A stretch of DNA of 64,000 nt from an uncultured Clostridia bacterium (GTDB lineage Bacteria; Bacillota; Clostridia; Oscillospirales; Acutalibacteraceae). Under the pieces are notes generated by a model. It was not told the DNA's origin. It worked only from the letters and a program-made list of their open reading frames with translations, and searched no databases. Positions 36,108 to 45,987 of the stretch are shown here, piece by piece (within the stretch, counting starts at the first letter, position 1; each line of letters begins with the position of its first letter). The stretch lies in the NCBI GenBank assembly GCA_944385055.1, contig CALWVT010000002.1:182376-246375 (forward strand). The letters are read 5' to 3'. Made by a program: the position numbers and the translations under genes.

Positions 36108-38975
36108 ATGTTTGATTTTAAAAATGCGAATGAAGCACAAAGAGAGGCTATAAAGGCGGCAGATGGGCCGATTCTTATAACTGCCGGTCCTGGCACAGGA
36201 AAAACGTATACATTGGTTCAGCGGACGATTTATCTCATAGAGGAGTGCGGCGTACAACCGGAAAGTATTTTTATCGCAACATTTACTGAGAAAGCCGCGA
36301 AAGAAATAATCACGAGAATTACGAATGAATTGTCTGAACGCGGCATTCCCGCAAATATAAATGACATGTACATCGGAACTTTTCATTCGCTCTGTCTTCG
36401 TATACTCAAAGAGCATCTTGAGTATACGAGATTGCGCCGGAACTATCGAATTTTAGATGCTTTCGATCAGAAGTATATGGCGTTTCGGCATTTTCATGAA
36501 TTTAAAAGTATTTTTGACATTGAGAATGTGCTTCCTAAAGGCGGAGATTGGAAGCAAACAGAGGCGCTTTGCGGTTACATTAATACTTTGTCTGAGGAGC
36601 TGGTCCCAGCCGAAAAGCTGATGGAGGATAGTGACTCTCGTATTGCAGCACTCGGCGAAGCTTTAGCCACCTATCAAGACCTGCTCCGTGAAGAGAATCT
36701 TATGGATTTTTCTTCTATCCAGTGTGAGACTTATAGGCTCTTGACGGAACATCCAGAGGTGCTTGAAGAGTTGCAAAGACAGATTACGCACATCATGGTG
36801 GATGAATATCAGGATACTAATTTCATTCAGGAACAGATCGTTTTTCTGTTGGCCGGTGAACGCCAGAATATCTGCGTTGTCGGAGATGATGACCAGGGCC
36901 TTTATCGCTTTAGAGGGGCAACCATCCGAAATATTCTAGAGTTTCCGCAGAAATTTGAGAATGGCCGATGCAAGCTCGTTTCTTTGGTCATCAACTATCG
37001 CTCCAACAGTGACATCGTTGATTTCTATAACCGCTGGATGAATACGACGGAAGGGGAGAAGTTCAAGTTTTCTTGGGATCGGTATAGGTATGCAAAACAG
37101 ATTGAGCCGAGTCAGCAGACTTCTTTGCATAGTCCGGCTGTGGTCAAGCTGGCGGTCGAAGATGATGTCGATGAGTGGCATGAGAAGGTATTGTTATTTA
37201 TTCAGGAACTCAAAGAATCAGGAAAACTTTCAGACTACAACCAAATCGCGTTTTTGTTTAGTTCCGTAAAACATCCGAAGGCAACGGGACTCGCGAATTT
37301 TCTCGAAGAGAATCATATCAACGTTTATTCGCCGCGTTCGGACATGTTTTTTCAGAGAGATGAAATCCGCCTCTGTTTAGGATGTCTGATGCTATTGTTT
37401 CCGCGGTACGTTCAGGGGTTGGAGACCGGGGCCTACAAATATCTCCAACCGCAGCATGTTACATATTATCACGACTGCATCGTGCTGGCAAATGAATACT
37501 TGACGAAACCAGAGAACAAAGAACTCCTTTTGTGGATTCGAGAACACGGAAAACTTCACACCGTACTGAAAGGAACAACGGACTACGCGTATTCCGGGTT
37601 GCTATATCAGCTGTTTGAGTTCCAGCCATTTGCCGGTATTTTGGACACGGATATGAGTTCCGGGGTTGTGGATATTCGCCAGGCAAGAAACCTCGCGAAG
37701 CTTACACAGATCATTGGAAAGTTTCAATACCTGCACCGCGTTGATGTTTTGAACTCAGACTATGTTGTCAAGGACACGGAGCAGTTATTCAATCTATACC
37801 TGCGTCTATTATACGATGGCGGGATCAATGAATATGAGGATGATTCGGAGTACGCGCCGAGTGGCTGTGTGTCATTTCTGACGATTCACCAGGCAAAGGG
37901 TATGGAGTTTCCAATCGTGGTGGTCGATTCACTCACAAACGTGCCGCGTAAAAATTATAACGATCTCTTGCTTCAGATAGAAGAGAAATACTATCATCGT
38001 TCAGCTTTTGAGCCTTATGACATGACGAAGTATTTTGATTTCTGGCGGCTATACTATACGGCTTTTTCTCGCGCTCAGGACCTGCTGATTTTGACGTGTA
38101 ATGAAGATAGTCGAACACCCAGCAAATACTTCAGAAACATTTACAATGAGTTGCCTTCTGTCGACGATCCAGCTTTTGATATTTCAGACTTCAATTTCAA
38201 GTCTGTCAAAGACGTGAACATCAAGAATGCCTACTCGTTCACTTCTCATATCGCCGTGTATCAAACCTGCGCGAGGCAGTATAAGTTCTATAAGGAGTTG
38301 GAGTTCATGCCTGTGCGTGCCAGCGCAATGCTTTTCGGCACACTCGTGCATGAAACCATCGAAGACGTGCACCGCGCTGCGCTGCGGCAGGAAGAATCCA
38401 GTATCACGGAGGACAACGTTCGGCATTGGTTCGACGCGAACTACGATTCGCTCACGAAGACGGAACACGCCTATTTGGCAAAGATTCAACGGGATGCGGC
38501 GCTGCGGCAGGTCCTGCACTATGTGGAGCGCCAGCATGGGGATTGGTCCGCCATTCAACAGGCAGAAGTGGACGTTTCTCTTGTGAAACCTGAGTACATT
38601 ATAGACGGCAAAATTGATCTCATTCGCGGCGAAGGCGAGACAGTCGAAATTGTAGACTTCAAAGCTGAGCGCAAGCCGGACATGGAGAGGGATCGCGAAA
38701 AGTTGGAGCAGTATCGCAGGCAGCTCCATCTGTACGCCTATCTTGTGGAGGCCAACACGGGGCAGAAAGTCAGCAAAATGCACCTTTACTACACCGGTGA
38801 AGAAAACGGCGTGCCGACCATTATGTACCCGTATACCAGGACGGCTGTGGAAGGCACAGTTGCCGCGTTTGATGAGACGGTTCACAAGATCATGAAAAAG
38901 GATTTTCATTCCCGAACGACAGACCTGAAGGTCTGCACGGAATGCGATTTCCGTTTTTACTGCAAGAATAAGTGA
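36108..38975 (+). CDS. UvrD/Rep-family helicase fused to a Cas4/AddB-like nuclease domain
   Basis: 955 residues. Superfamily 1 helicase motifs: Walker A AGPGTGKTYTL (G27-T33), FTEKAAKEI, Walker B/II IMVDEYQDTN, GDDDQGLYRFRGA, and motif V/VI LTIHQAKGMEFPIVVVDS and YTAFSRAQDLLIL. The C-terminal 240 residues are a PD-(D/E)XK nuclease: LVHETIEDVH, IIDGKIDLIRGEGETVEIVDFKAE (Asp...Asp-Phe-Lys), with a likely 4Fe-4S cluster from YQTCARQ and CTECDFRFYC. The 23-base gap to a DNA methylase and a type III-like restriction subunit makes this a likely DNA-end-processing partner in a defence operon. Confidence 0.88.
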   Translation: MFDFKNANEAQREAIKAADGPILITAGPGTGKTYTLVQRTIYLIEECGVQPESIFIATFTEKAAKEIITRITNELSERGIPANINDMYIGTFHSLCLRILKEHLEYTRLRRNYRILDAFDQKYMAFRHFHEFKSIFDIENVLPKGGDWKQTEALCGYINTLSEELVPAEKLMEDSDSRIAALGEALATYQDLLREENLMDFSSIQCETYRLLTEHPEVLEELQRQITHIMVDEYQDTNFIQEQIVFLLAGERQNICVVGDDDQGLYRFRGATIRNILEFPQKFENGRCKLVSLVINYRSNSDIVDFYNRWMNTTEGEKFKFSWDRYRYAKQIEPSQQTSLHSPAVVKLAVEDDVDEWHEKVLLFIQELKESGKLSDYNQIAFLFSSVKHPKATGLANFLEENHINVYSPRSDMFFQRDEIRLCLGCLMLLFPRYVQGLETGAYKYLQPQHVTYYHDCIVLANEYLTKPENKELLLWIREHGKLHTVLKGTTDYAYSGLLYQLFEFQPFAGILDTDMSSGVVDIRQARNLAKLTQIIGKFQYLHRVDVLNSDYVVKDTEQLFNLYLRLLYDGGINEYEDDSEYAPSGCVSFLTIHQAKGMEFPIVVVDSLTNVPRKNYNDLLLQIEEKYYHRSAFEPYDMTKYFDFWRLYYTAFSRAQDLLILTCNEDSRTPSKYFRNIYNELPSVDDPAFDISDFNFKSVKDVNIKNAYSFTSHIAVYQTCARQYKFYKELEFMPVRASAMLFGTLVHETIEDVHRAALRQEESSITEDNVRHWFDANYDSLTKTEHAYLAKIQRDAALRQVLHYVERQHGDWSAIQQAEVDVSLVKPEYIIDGKIDLIRGEGETVEIVDFKAERKPDMERDREKLEQYRRQLHLYAYLVEANTGQKVSKMHLYYTGEENGVPTIMYPYTRTAVEGTVAAFDETVHKIMKKDFHSRTTDLKVCTECDFRFYCKNK

Positions 38976-38998
38976 GACAAACAGAGAGGAAACAAAAA

Positions 38999-40723
38999 AT
39001 GGATGAACAGCTTACATTTGATTTTGAGCAGCGGCCGACCATCAAAGGGTATCCGGAACTGCGCTGGACGGGCAAGCGGCCGTACCGTTCGACACAGTAT
39101 TACCCGGCGCAGCTGAAAGAGACATATGGCCATGAAACAAACGGCTGGATCAATAAAATCTACTGGGGTGACAACTTGCAGGTTATGAGCCATCTGCTGA
39201 AGGACTATCGTGGCAAGATTGATCTCATCTATATCGATCCACCATTTGACAGTAAGGCTGATTACAAAAAGATAATTGAGGTGCGAGGTGTTGGCAAGGC
39301 GGAAAGTGATAGCACTTCTTTTGAGGAGAAACAGTATGGTGATATTTGGACAAACGATGAATATCTCCAGTTTATGTATGAACGTTTAATTTTGCTTCGA
39401 GAATTGCTTGCGGAAAACGGAACGATTGTTGTCCATTTAGATTATAGAAAATGCCATCATATTAGATTAATAATGGACGAGGTATTTGGAGCCGATAATT
39501 TTCGTAATGAAATTATTTGGACTTATAATGGTGGAGCAACACCGCCTCGAGATTATCCAAGAAAGCATGACAATCTTTTACGATATGTAAAAGATTGTCA
39601 AAAAGGAAAATGGATATTTAACATTGAATATAGGCCATATAATGAGCAGACTGCGGAACGTATGAAGCATATTCATAAAGGAGTTATGGTTGATTTAGAT
39701 CGTGGAACACCAGTAACTGACTGGTGGACTGATATTAAAGTACCAACGGGCCCGAGAAATCAAGAAAAGAACGGATATCCTACTCAAAAGCCTGAAAAGT
39801 TATTGAATCGGATAATTAAAGCGTGCTCCAATGAAGGAGATCTTGTATTAGACTGTTTCATGGGCAGTGGTACTACGCAAGCAGTCGCCATGAAGCTTGG
39901 CCGGCGGTTTATCGGTGCGGATATTAATCTCGGAGCAATTCAAACCACGACAAAGCGGCTGCTGTCTGTGGCAAATGAGATAGAAAGCGCACAGATGAAG
40001 CTGGAGGATACCGAAAAAGACGTGAAGTATACGGGCTTCGAGGTTTACAACGTCAATAATTATGACTTTTTCCGCAATCCTCTGGAAGCTCGTGACCTGC
40101 TGATATCCGCCCTCGAAATCCAGCCGTTCCCCCAGGGAGAAATCTGGGACGGAGAATTGGACGGCCGCATGGTGAAAATCATGCCCGTCAACCGGATCGC
40201 AACAAAGGCGGACTTACAAGATTTGGCTTCTGGTTTGCCGTATAAAACTTATGAGAAACGAAAGAAAGAGAACCCTACGCAGCCAGTTGAACGCATCACG
40301 ATTGTCTGCATGGGGCACGAGCCGGACTTGAAGGCGGCGCTGGAAAAAGAACTGATTGACTATAAGGTCGACATCGAAATTGTGGACATCTTGCGAGACA
40401 AAGCGAATCTCCAGCTCAAACGTGATTCAGAGGCCGAGGTCGCCCGTGAAGGAGACAAGCTGATTATTCGAGAATTCTATCCGATGAACCTGATGCAGAA
40501 GCTGTCTCTCCAAAAAGAAAAAGTGGAGGAGTGGCGGCAGCTTGTCGATTCAGTCATGATCGACTGGAACTACGACGGCGTGGTGATGCAGCCTTCTGTG
40601 ACGGACATCCCCGAAAAGAACGAAATGGTAAAGGGTATCTACGATATTCCGGAGGATAGCGGAACGATCCGAGTAAAGATAACAGACCTCATTTCCGAAT
40701 CGTTGGAAGTGGAGGTGCGCTAA
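38999..40723 (+). CDS. Type III restriction-modification DNA methyltransferase (Mod-like)
   Basis: 574 residues, beta-class amino-methyltransferase: catalytic motif IV IDPPFDS (D80) precedes the SAM-binding motif I region DCFMGSGTTQAVAMKLGRRFIGADIN (about 284-310). This order fits N6-adenine or N4-cytosine methylases of type III systems. The C-terminal 220 residues carry no known motif and may hold target recognition or coupling to Res. The ATG at 38,999 follows AGAGAGGAAA; the stop is immediately followed by the res ATG, implying coupled translation. Confidence 0.87.
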   Translation: MDEQLTFDFEQRPTIKGYPELRWTGKRPYRSTQYYPAQLKETYGHETNGWINKIYWGDNLQVMSHLLKDYRGKIDLIYIDPPFDSKADYKKIIEVRGVGKAESDSTSFEEKQYGDIWTNDEYLQFMYERLILLRELLAENGTIVVHLDYRKCHHIRLIMDEVFGADNFRNEIIWTYNGGATPPRDYPRKHDNLLRYVKDCQKGKWIFNIEYRPYNEQTAERMKHIHKGVMVDLDRGTPVTDWWTDIKVPTGPRNQEKNGYPTQKPEKLLNRIIKACSNEGDLVLDCFMGSGTTQAVAMKLGRRFIGADINLGAIQTTTKRLLSVANEIESAQMKLEDTEKDVKYTGFEVYNVNNYDFFRNPLEARDLLISALEIQPFPQGEIWDGELDGRMVKIMPVNRIATKADLQDLASGLPYKTYEKRKKENPTQPVERITIVCMGHEPDLKAALEKELIDYKVDIEIVDILRDKANLQLKRDSEAEVAREGDKLIIREFYPMNLMQKLSLQKEKVEEWRQLVDSVMIDWNYDGVVMQPSVTDIPEKNEMVKGIYDIPEDSGTIRVKITDLISESLEVEVR

Positions 40724-43324
40724 ATGGCAAGCACATTCAGTACGGATTTTTCGTTCAGTCAGCAGCTATGGCTGTACTATAATATCAACCGAAAAAAGAT
40801 TCGGTCTAGGTACAAAGACCTTACAAAAAAATTCTTAGCATATAACGACGGCGAAGAAAATCCTCACGCATTTCTCCGCAGGCCACAATTTGAAGCTCTT
40901 GAGATGTATGTGTTCATAAAAGAGTTTATGAACAATCAGCAGGTCTACGAAATGTTTGATGCCTGGCGCAATCGCAGAAATCAATTTTCCGATGCATCTT
41001 ATTATGCGATTAATAAAGGTGGGCAGATCAGTATCTTTGATGCGCCTACAGAGCGGCAAACTGACACACTGTTCAAACAGATGAAAAAATATCAGGAGGA
41101 CTATCCAAACTACATTTATGCGCTGACGATGGGAATTGGAAAGACAATTCTTATGGCAACTTGTATTTTCTATGAATTCTTGCTGGCGAATAAGTTTCCA
41201 AAAGACAAGAGGTACTGCCACAATGCCCTTGTGTTTGCACCGGATAAGACAGTCCTTCAATCTTTACGTGAGATCATGACTTTCGATAAAGCGAAAGTAG
41301 TTCCCCCGGAATATGCTCGAGTATTGGATGCAAATATCAAGTTTCACTTTATGGAAGAGAGTGGAACGGTTTTGCAAACCATTGACGGATCAGATTTCAA
41401 TATCATCATCTCAAATACACAAAAGATCATCGTAAAAAAGAAGCGAAAGCCAGAAACAGCGGCACAGCTTCTCTTTAATGATTCGAATTCTCTCCTGTCC
41501 GCCGTATATGGTGGCAGCGATGTTGAGGAGGATGTATGGAATAAGACGACTCTGGAAGATAATCAGCGTTTTCGAAAGCTTTGTCGCCTGTCGCAGCTCG
41601 GTGTCTATGTAGATGAAGCGCATCACCTGTTTGGTGCGGACTTGGAGAAACAGATTCGCTCCGGTGGTGCGAAAAAAACCAGTTTGCGTGATACGATCAA
41701 CCTGTTGGCAAAGAGCACTTCCATTGTCGCGTGCTATAACTATACAGGGACCCCGTATATAAAGAATCAGCTGCTGCCAGAAGTGGTTTACTCTTATGGC
41801 CTTAGAGAAGCTATCCAAAACGGATACTTGAAGGATGCGGACCCGATCGGATTTGAGAACGTAAAAAGCCATGAATTCTTGAAAGCCGCAGTGGTGAAGT
41901 TCTGGGAACGTTATGGTGGTCATACATACGAAAAGTTGAATCCGAAACTTGCAATTTACGCAGCTAGCGTTGACGAGGCAGTTCACACTGTCAAGCCTGC
42001 GCTTGAAGAGATTCTTGCAAGTATAGATATTCCCGCATCAAAGATTTTGGTGAATGTCGGCGACCCAAAATACACCAAAAACGAAGATATCCGCAATTTT
42101 AATAATCTCGACGTTTCTGGTTCAGAGGGTAATGACAAACAGTTTATTATCCTTGTCGAAAAGGGGAAGGAAGGCTGGAATTGTCGGTCTCTGTTCGGTG
42201 TAGCGTTATATCGAGTACCAGATTCAAAAATATTTGTCCTTCAGGCAACACTGAGGTGCCTCCGTTCGATTACGGACGAGCAGCAGACGGCGTCAATTTT
42301 CTTGTCAAAAGAGAATTATAACATCTTGGATAACGAGCTTCATAAGAACTTCAATATGACTATCAACGAGATTAGAAATTCCTCAAATGAAGACCGTCAT
42401 AAATATAAAGTCCGTGTGCTGCCACCGCCGCGAACGATCACACTCAAGCGCGTTTGGCACGAATATGCGCTGCATAAGAAGGAGTACACGGAACAGGTCA
42501 ACTTTGAATTAAAAGATGCTGACCTCTCCAAATATGAGAGTACCATGTACGAGCGTTCAACCCTGGCTTATGATACGAAAGCGAAGGAAACAAATATAGA
42601 CGATTTGAAGGACCAAATAGAATACAGTGCCTATACTATGATTGCGGAAATTGCGAGGTATCTGAATGTTTCCTGCCTGCTGATCTCCCGCATGCTAAAA
42701 GAATCTGTAGAAGGGATTGATACTGTTCTTGAAGCGGTGAATCGATATAATGATGTGCTTTATGATATTGTCATTCCTATGATCTTCCACGCTCTTTTTG
42801 AAATGACTTCCGAACAGAAGACAGAGGAGCGAGAACTCATCCTTTTGCGAAAGCCAAAGAATTCAGCCTACTATGAATTCTCGGCGAAGGATGATCTTGT
42901 AATTACGGACAAATATCCCGTATTTACTCACGAGGAGGTCAAGAAGAGCTTTCATGCAGATACGTACTGCTTTGACTCCATTCCTGAACGAGAGTGCTTT
43001 ATGCAATATATCTCCAGTGGAAAAGTCGCTGAAGTTTACTTCACTGGCATGTTTACCGCAAATCAAGGGGACCTACTTGTCTATTACTATGATCCTGAAT
43101 CTGGTCGGCTGCGGCAGTATTATCCTGACTTCCTTGCGAAAATGACTGATGGGACATACCAGCTCATCGAGGTCAAAGGGGATAATAAGATCGACGATGC
43201 GGTCGTAAAAGCCAAGCAGGCCGCCGCAGAAGAGATGGCGGTCGCGAGTGGGATCAAGTACCTCATGTATCCGGGTAGTAAAATTATGACGACGAAAATT
43301 TTAGAGGGAGAGAATAGTTTATGA
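40724..43324 (+). CDS. Type III-like restriction helicase-nuclease (Res-like)
   Basis: 866 residues. Superfamily 2 motifs: Walker A ALTMGIGKTILMA (about 130-142), DEAH box VDEAHHLFG (about 295), and motif VI region QATLRCLRS. The C-terminal nuclease is PD-(D/E)XK: YYPDFLAKMTDGTYQLIEVKG. It starts at the base after the mod stop codon. A Mod/Res pair preceded by a UvrD-nuclease fusion is not the textbook two-gene type III layout, so the three may form a variant anti-phage system. Confidence 0.86.
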   Translation: MASTFSTDFSFSQQLWLYYNINRKKIRSRYKDLTKKFLAYNDGEENPHAFLRRPQFEALEMYVFIKEFMNNQQVYEMFDAWRNRRNQFSDASYYAINKGGQISIFDAPTERQTDTLFKQMKKYQEDYPNYIYALTMGIGKTILMATCIFYEFLLANKFPKDKRYCHNALVFAPDKTVLQSLREIMTFDKAKVVPPEYARVLDANIKFHFMEESGTVLQTIDGSDFNIIISNTQKIIVKKKRKPETAAQLLFNDSNSLLSAVYGGSDVEEDVWNKTTLEDNQRFRKLCRLSQLGVYVDEAHHLFGADLEKQIRSGGAKKTSLRDTINLLAKSTSIVACYNYTGTPYIKNQLLPEVVYSYGLREAIQNGYLKDADPIGFENVKSHEFLKAAVVKFWERYGGHTYEKLNPKLAIYAASVDEAVHTVKPALEEILASIDIPASKILVNVGDPKYTKNEDIRNFNNLDVSGSEGNDKQFIILVEKGKEGWNCRSLFGVALYRVPDSKIFVLQATLRCLRSITDEQQTASIFLSKENYNILDNELHKNFNMTINEIRNSSNEDRHKYKVRVLPPPRTITLKRVWHEYALHKKEYTEQVNFELKDADLSKYESTMYERSTLAYDTKAKETNIDDLKDQIEYSAYTMIAEIARYLNVSCLLISRMLKESVEGIDTVLEAVNRYNDVLYDIVIPMIFHALFEMTSEQKTEERELILLRKPKNSAYYEFSAKDDLVITDKYPVFTHEEVKKSFHADTYCFDSIPERECFMQYISSGKVAEVYFTGMFTANQGDLLVYYYDPESGRLRQYYPDFLAKMTDGTYQLIEVKGDNKIDDAVVKAKQAAAEEMAVASGIKYLMYPGSKIMTTKILEGENSL

Positions 43325-43419
43325 GAATTAGAACTTTCAAAATGAAGATGTTTTAAAAAGCAAGATCTATAGCCGCTGAATTAATATAATATTATAATAA
43401 TTAGAATGGAGGAAAAGCA

Positions 43420-44382
43420 ATGTACTATACTTTGCAGCAGTTAGAGCAATACTTACAAAGAGTAATTAATCTTGAATTGCAGCTTTATGAACTCAATCAG
43501 TTACACGCAACGCTTTGCAATAGACGAAATTCGGTTATATCCAAAAGTGAAGAATTGATTAAATCTAAACCTTCTACTAAAAGAGCGGGGATTGGTTCAT
43601 ATCTTTCTGATATGGTGGTGACAGCATTACTAGCGGCCGGTGTTGGATTGTTTGGAGGTGCTATAGTAATAGCTGTTATATATTTATGGAATGTAATCAT
43701 TCTAAACTTAAATATCAATATTTTAATAGCTATTGCTGATATTTTTACAGCTGAAGTTCCAGACATTCCTATACTGCAAATCTTAGCGATAGGCACGATA
43801 ATAGGAGCAATAGTCGGTGCGTTGATAGGTTTAGTTGAAAATGTATCCTATGATTCTACAAGAAAGGCAAGGATAAAAGCAGTAGATGAAATTGATAGAA
43901 AAGTAGATCAATGCTATTTGATGGAAAGGAATTTATCTAATCAAATTGAAATATGCAAAAACAAATATAATGAAACAAGTAATATTTTGAATGATTATTA
44001 TAATATTGGAATTTTATATCCTAAATATTGGGGCCTTGTGCCTGTCAGTACAATATATGAATACCTTATATCCGGCAGATGCTCTTCATTAACTGGACAC
44101 GAAGGGGCATATAATTTGTATGAACTCGAATTACGAATGAATATAATTATAGGAAAGTTGGATGAAATTATAGAGCGCTTAAATGATATAGATGTACATC
44201 AAAAGCTGCTTGCTGATACAATTCGAAGAGGAAATTCTCAGATAAGATCTATTGCTAATTCTATAGATAACTCATTAGACAGAATCGAAAACAATACTGC
44301 AATTTCTACGTTTTACAATAATATTACAGCAACTAATACAAGCTTCTTGGTGTGGTTAAAATCATGGCTTCATAAAAACTGA
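43420..44382 (+). CDS. Unrecognised membrane coiled-coil protein
   Basis: 320 residues, AT-rich gene. A helical N-terminus (1-50), two or three membrane segments (about 63-90 and 120-150, LAIGTIIGAIVGALIGLV), then coiled coil and long amphipathic helices to the end (IIGKLDEIIERLND, IRSIANSIDNSLDRIENN). No enzymatic motif. It follows the Res gene by 95 bases and could be an effector or anchor of that operon, or a separate cargo gene. Ribosome site GGAGG precedes the ATG. Confidence 0.65.
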   Translation: MYYTLQQLEQYLQRVINLELQLYELNQLHATLCNRRNSVISKSEELIKSKPSTKRAGIGSYLSDMVVTALLAAGVGLFGGAIVIAVIYLWNVIILNLNINILIAIADIFTAEVPDIPILQILAIGTIIGAIVGALIGLVENVSYDSTRKARIKAVDEIDRKVDQCYLMERNLSNQIEICKNKYNETSNILNDYYNIGILYPKYWGLVPVSTIYEYLISGRCSSLTGHEGAYNLYELELRMNIIIGKLDEIIERLNDIDVHQKLLADTIRRGNSQIRSIANSIDNSLDRIENNTAISTFYNNITATNTSFLVWLKSWLHKN

Positions 44383-44539
44383 TTCCTGTATAACATAAAT
44401 TTCTCATATCTCTTTTGCTGCGTTTCTGTTTGCTTTTTTAGCTTTACCCTGCTGAACCTAAGTGGCATCTAGTAGAGACAGAACCTTTCATTGAATAAAG
44501 TTATTGTCACCTATGAAGTATAAGGCTATAGTGCCGGTG

Positions 44540-44800
44540 GAAAGTTTATCAGCCCTCGGCTCTTCTGGTGATTGACGAGGTGGGGTATATGCAAGTTCGA
44601 TCGCCAGGAGGCAGAACTGTTCTCCCTGCTGATCTCGGAGCACTACGAACATGGTAGCGTGCCTCACCAGCAACAAATATTTTCGCGACTGGGGCGAACT
44701 GCTAAGTGATAATATCCTGGCCACTGCTCTCCTCTGCTCTCCTCGACCGGCTGCTTCACCACGCCCGTGTGGTGAGGTGAACATTCGGGTCCGAATCTAC
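44540..44800 (+). pseudogene. IS21-family istB remnant (frameshifted)
   Basis: Translated in pieces this reads LLVIDEVGYMQV, then in a second frame DRQEAELFSLLISEHYEHGS, then in a third LTSNKYFRDWGELLSDNILATALL and RLLHHA, which is the C-terminal third of the IstB helper ATPase of IS21 elements. At least two frameshifts, no start and no istA nearby, so it is a dead remnant. Nothing else was recognised in 44,383-45,055. Confidence 0.85.
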
Positions 44801-45055
44801 CTACTAGCTTCGGGACCGTTTCAAGGCCGGCGTCTAGGCGGTTTCGTTGGGCCTAATTCGACTAGCACTGCGGTTTTCAGTGTTTTATTTTCAGAGATTG
44901 GGTCCTTTCCTGACCAGCATTTGTATACTTATATTTTCTAACATTTACATTTAAAATTTATTTTACCAGATAGTGAGACCAATATTTCTCTTTTCGCCTT
45001 TACAATTTGTGCAACTTATTGTATCTTATTGGGTTGTGGACAGCTTAATTAAAAA

Positions 45056-45088
45056 AGGCCTCCAAGAAATTACATTTCTAAGGAGGCC
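45056..45088 (-). terminator. Terminator for the minus-strand JAMM/Cys-rich genes
   Basis: GGCCTCC-AGAAAT/ATTTCT-GGAGGCC hairpin; on the minus strand it is followed by a T6 run. Confidence 0.75.
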
Positions 45089-45148
45089 AACAAAATTCAA
45101 AGCTGTTATGTTGTGTCTAAAGATTACTGCATTATTTAATCTTTAGGT

Positions 45149-45346
45149 TTAGTCTTTATAAGATAAACATCCCTGCCTTTCTTTTGGATAGTAATAGCTG
45201 CCATAATGACTGCAGTACTGTCTTCCGTTGCTATCGCGATCATAAGGATTCCAATAGATGCAGCCGTCCGCACAGTTATGCCCACAAAATGTTCCTTCCG
45301 GAAGTGTTACAGAACATACTAATTTGTTCATCCTTTTTACTTTCAT
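45149..45346 (-). CDS. Small cysteine-rich protein (copy 1)
   Basis: 65 residues with seven cysteines and a pattern (LPEGTFCGHNCADGCIYWNP, RQYCSHYGSYYYP, GC) nearly identical to the N-terminus of the 275-residue protein at 45,988. The cysteine and histidine spacing suggests a small metal-bound domain. The ATG follows GGAGGTACATC. It is 17 bases after the JAMM protease gene, so the two are translated from one transcript; it could be a partner or substrate of that protease. Confidence 0.65.
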   Translation of the reverse strand: MKVKRMNKLVCSVTLPEGTFCGHNCADGCIYWNPYDRDSNGRQYCSHYGSYYYPKERQGCLSYKD

Positions 45347-45363
45347 TTTGATGTACCTCCTAA

Positions 45364-45786
45364 TTAGATTATTTCTATAGAATCACCAACAATACTGATG
45401 GCGTTTCCGCTTTTAAATGCAATATAGTTTTTTACATATGCTTTTGGGATTATTAAAGGGAAGTATAAAAATTGTATATTGAAAGGCATCGCATTTAGTA
45501 TGTCGTAGATATAAATCTTATCGTTGTTCGATAAGTCGGGCCATTGTGGTGCATGTGTGTGGAAGACTCCGCGAAATTCAATTCCATGTTCAGCCCATTC
45601 CTTTATTATTTGATTAAGAAAGTGGGTATTGGGTTTGTATGCACCTCCATTGTTGGTCAAATAGCCTCTGTCAAGTACAACATGAGTTATATGACTTCCA
45701 TCATTAGAACCGATAATCCCACCACATTCCGGAGGAACTGTAGGGCAATTCAATAGTTTCGCATATATGTCTTCTAAGATCTTCAA
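45364..45786 (-). CDS. JAMM/MPN-family zinc protease
   Basis: 140 residues with a complete JAMM signature: Glu20 in PPECGGIIG, then H76-T-H78, seven residues, S86 and D89 (FHTHAPQWPDLSNNDK). Bacterial JAMM proteins cleave C-terminal extensions of ubiquitin-like or sulfur-carrier proteins or isopeptide bonds. Translation probably starts at the TTG at 45,786, after AAGGA. It is paired with a small Cys-rich protein; a second, broken copy of the protease paired with a larger Cys-rich protein lies just upstream. No E1- or E2-like gene is in the window. Confidence 0.8.
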   Translation of the reverse strand: MKILEDIYAKLLNCPTVPPECGGIIGSNDGSHITHVVLDRGYLTNNGGAYKPNTHFLNQIIKEWAEHGIEFRGVFHTHAPQWPDLSNNDKIYIYDILNAMPFNIQFLYFPLIIPKAYVKNYIAFKSGNAISIVGDSIEII

Positions 45787-45987
45787 TCTTTATTCCTTCT
45801 TTACAGGAAAGATGAGAGGAAAACTATGAACTGGTGGCGGGTGTTATGATCGCACCACGGTAAGTTATTGCACTCCATAACGTCAAACATGGGAAAGGAA
45901 TTGTCAAATCATGCCGCTGTTTCGGCCATACTGAAGGTCTTGTTAGCCTTACGGTTAAGTTTTACTAGAAATTCATTTAAAATGAAA

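Noticed and set aside
44488..44941. Small intact genes in the IS21 remnant region
   Set aside because: The frames are broken pieces of one istB gene in three frames, not separate genes.
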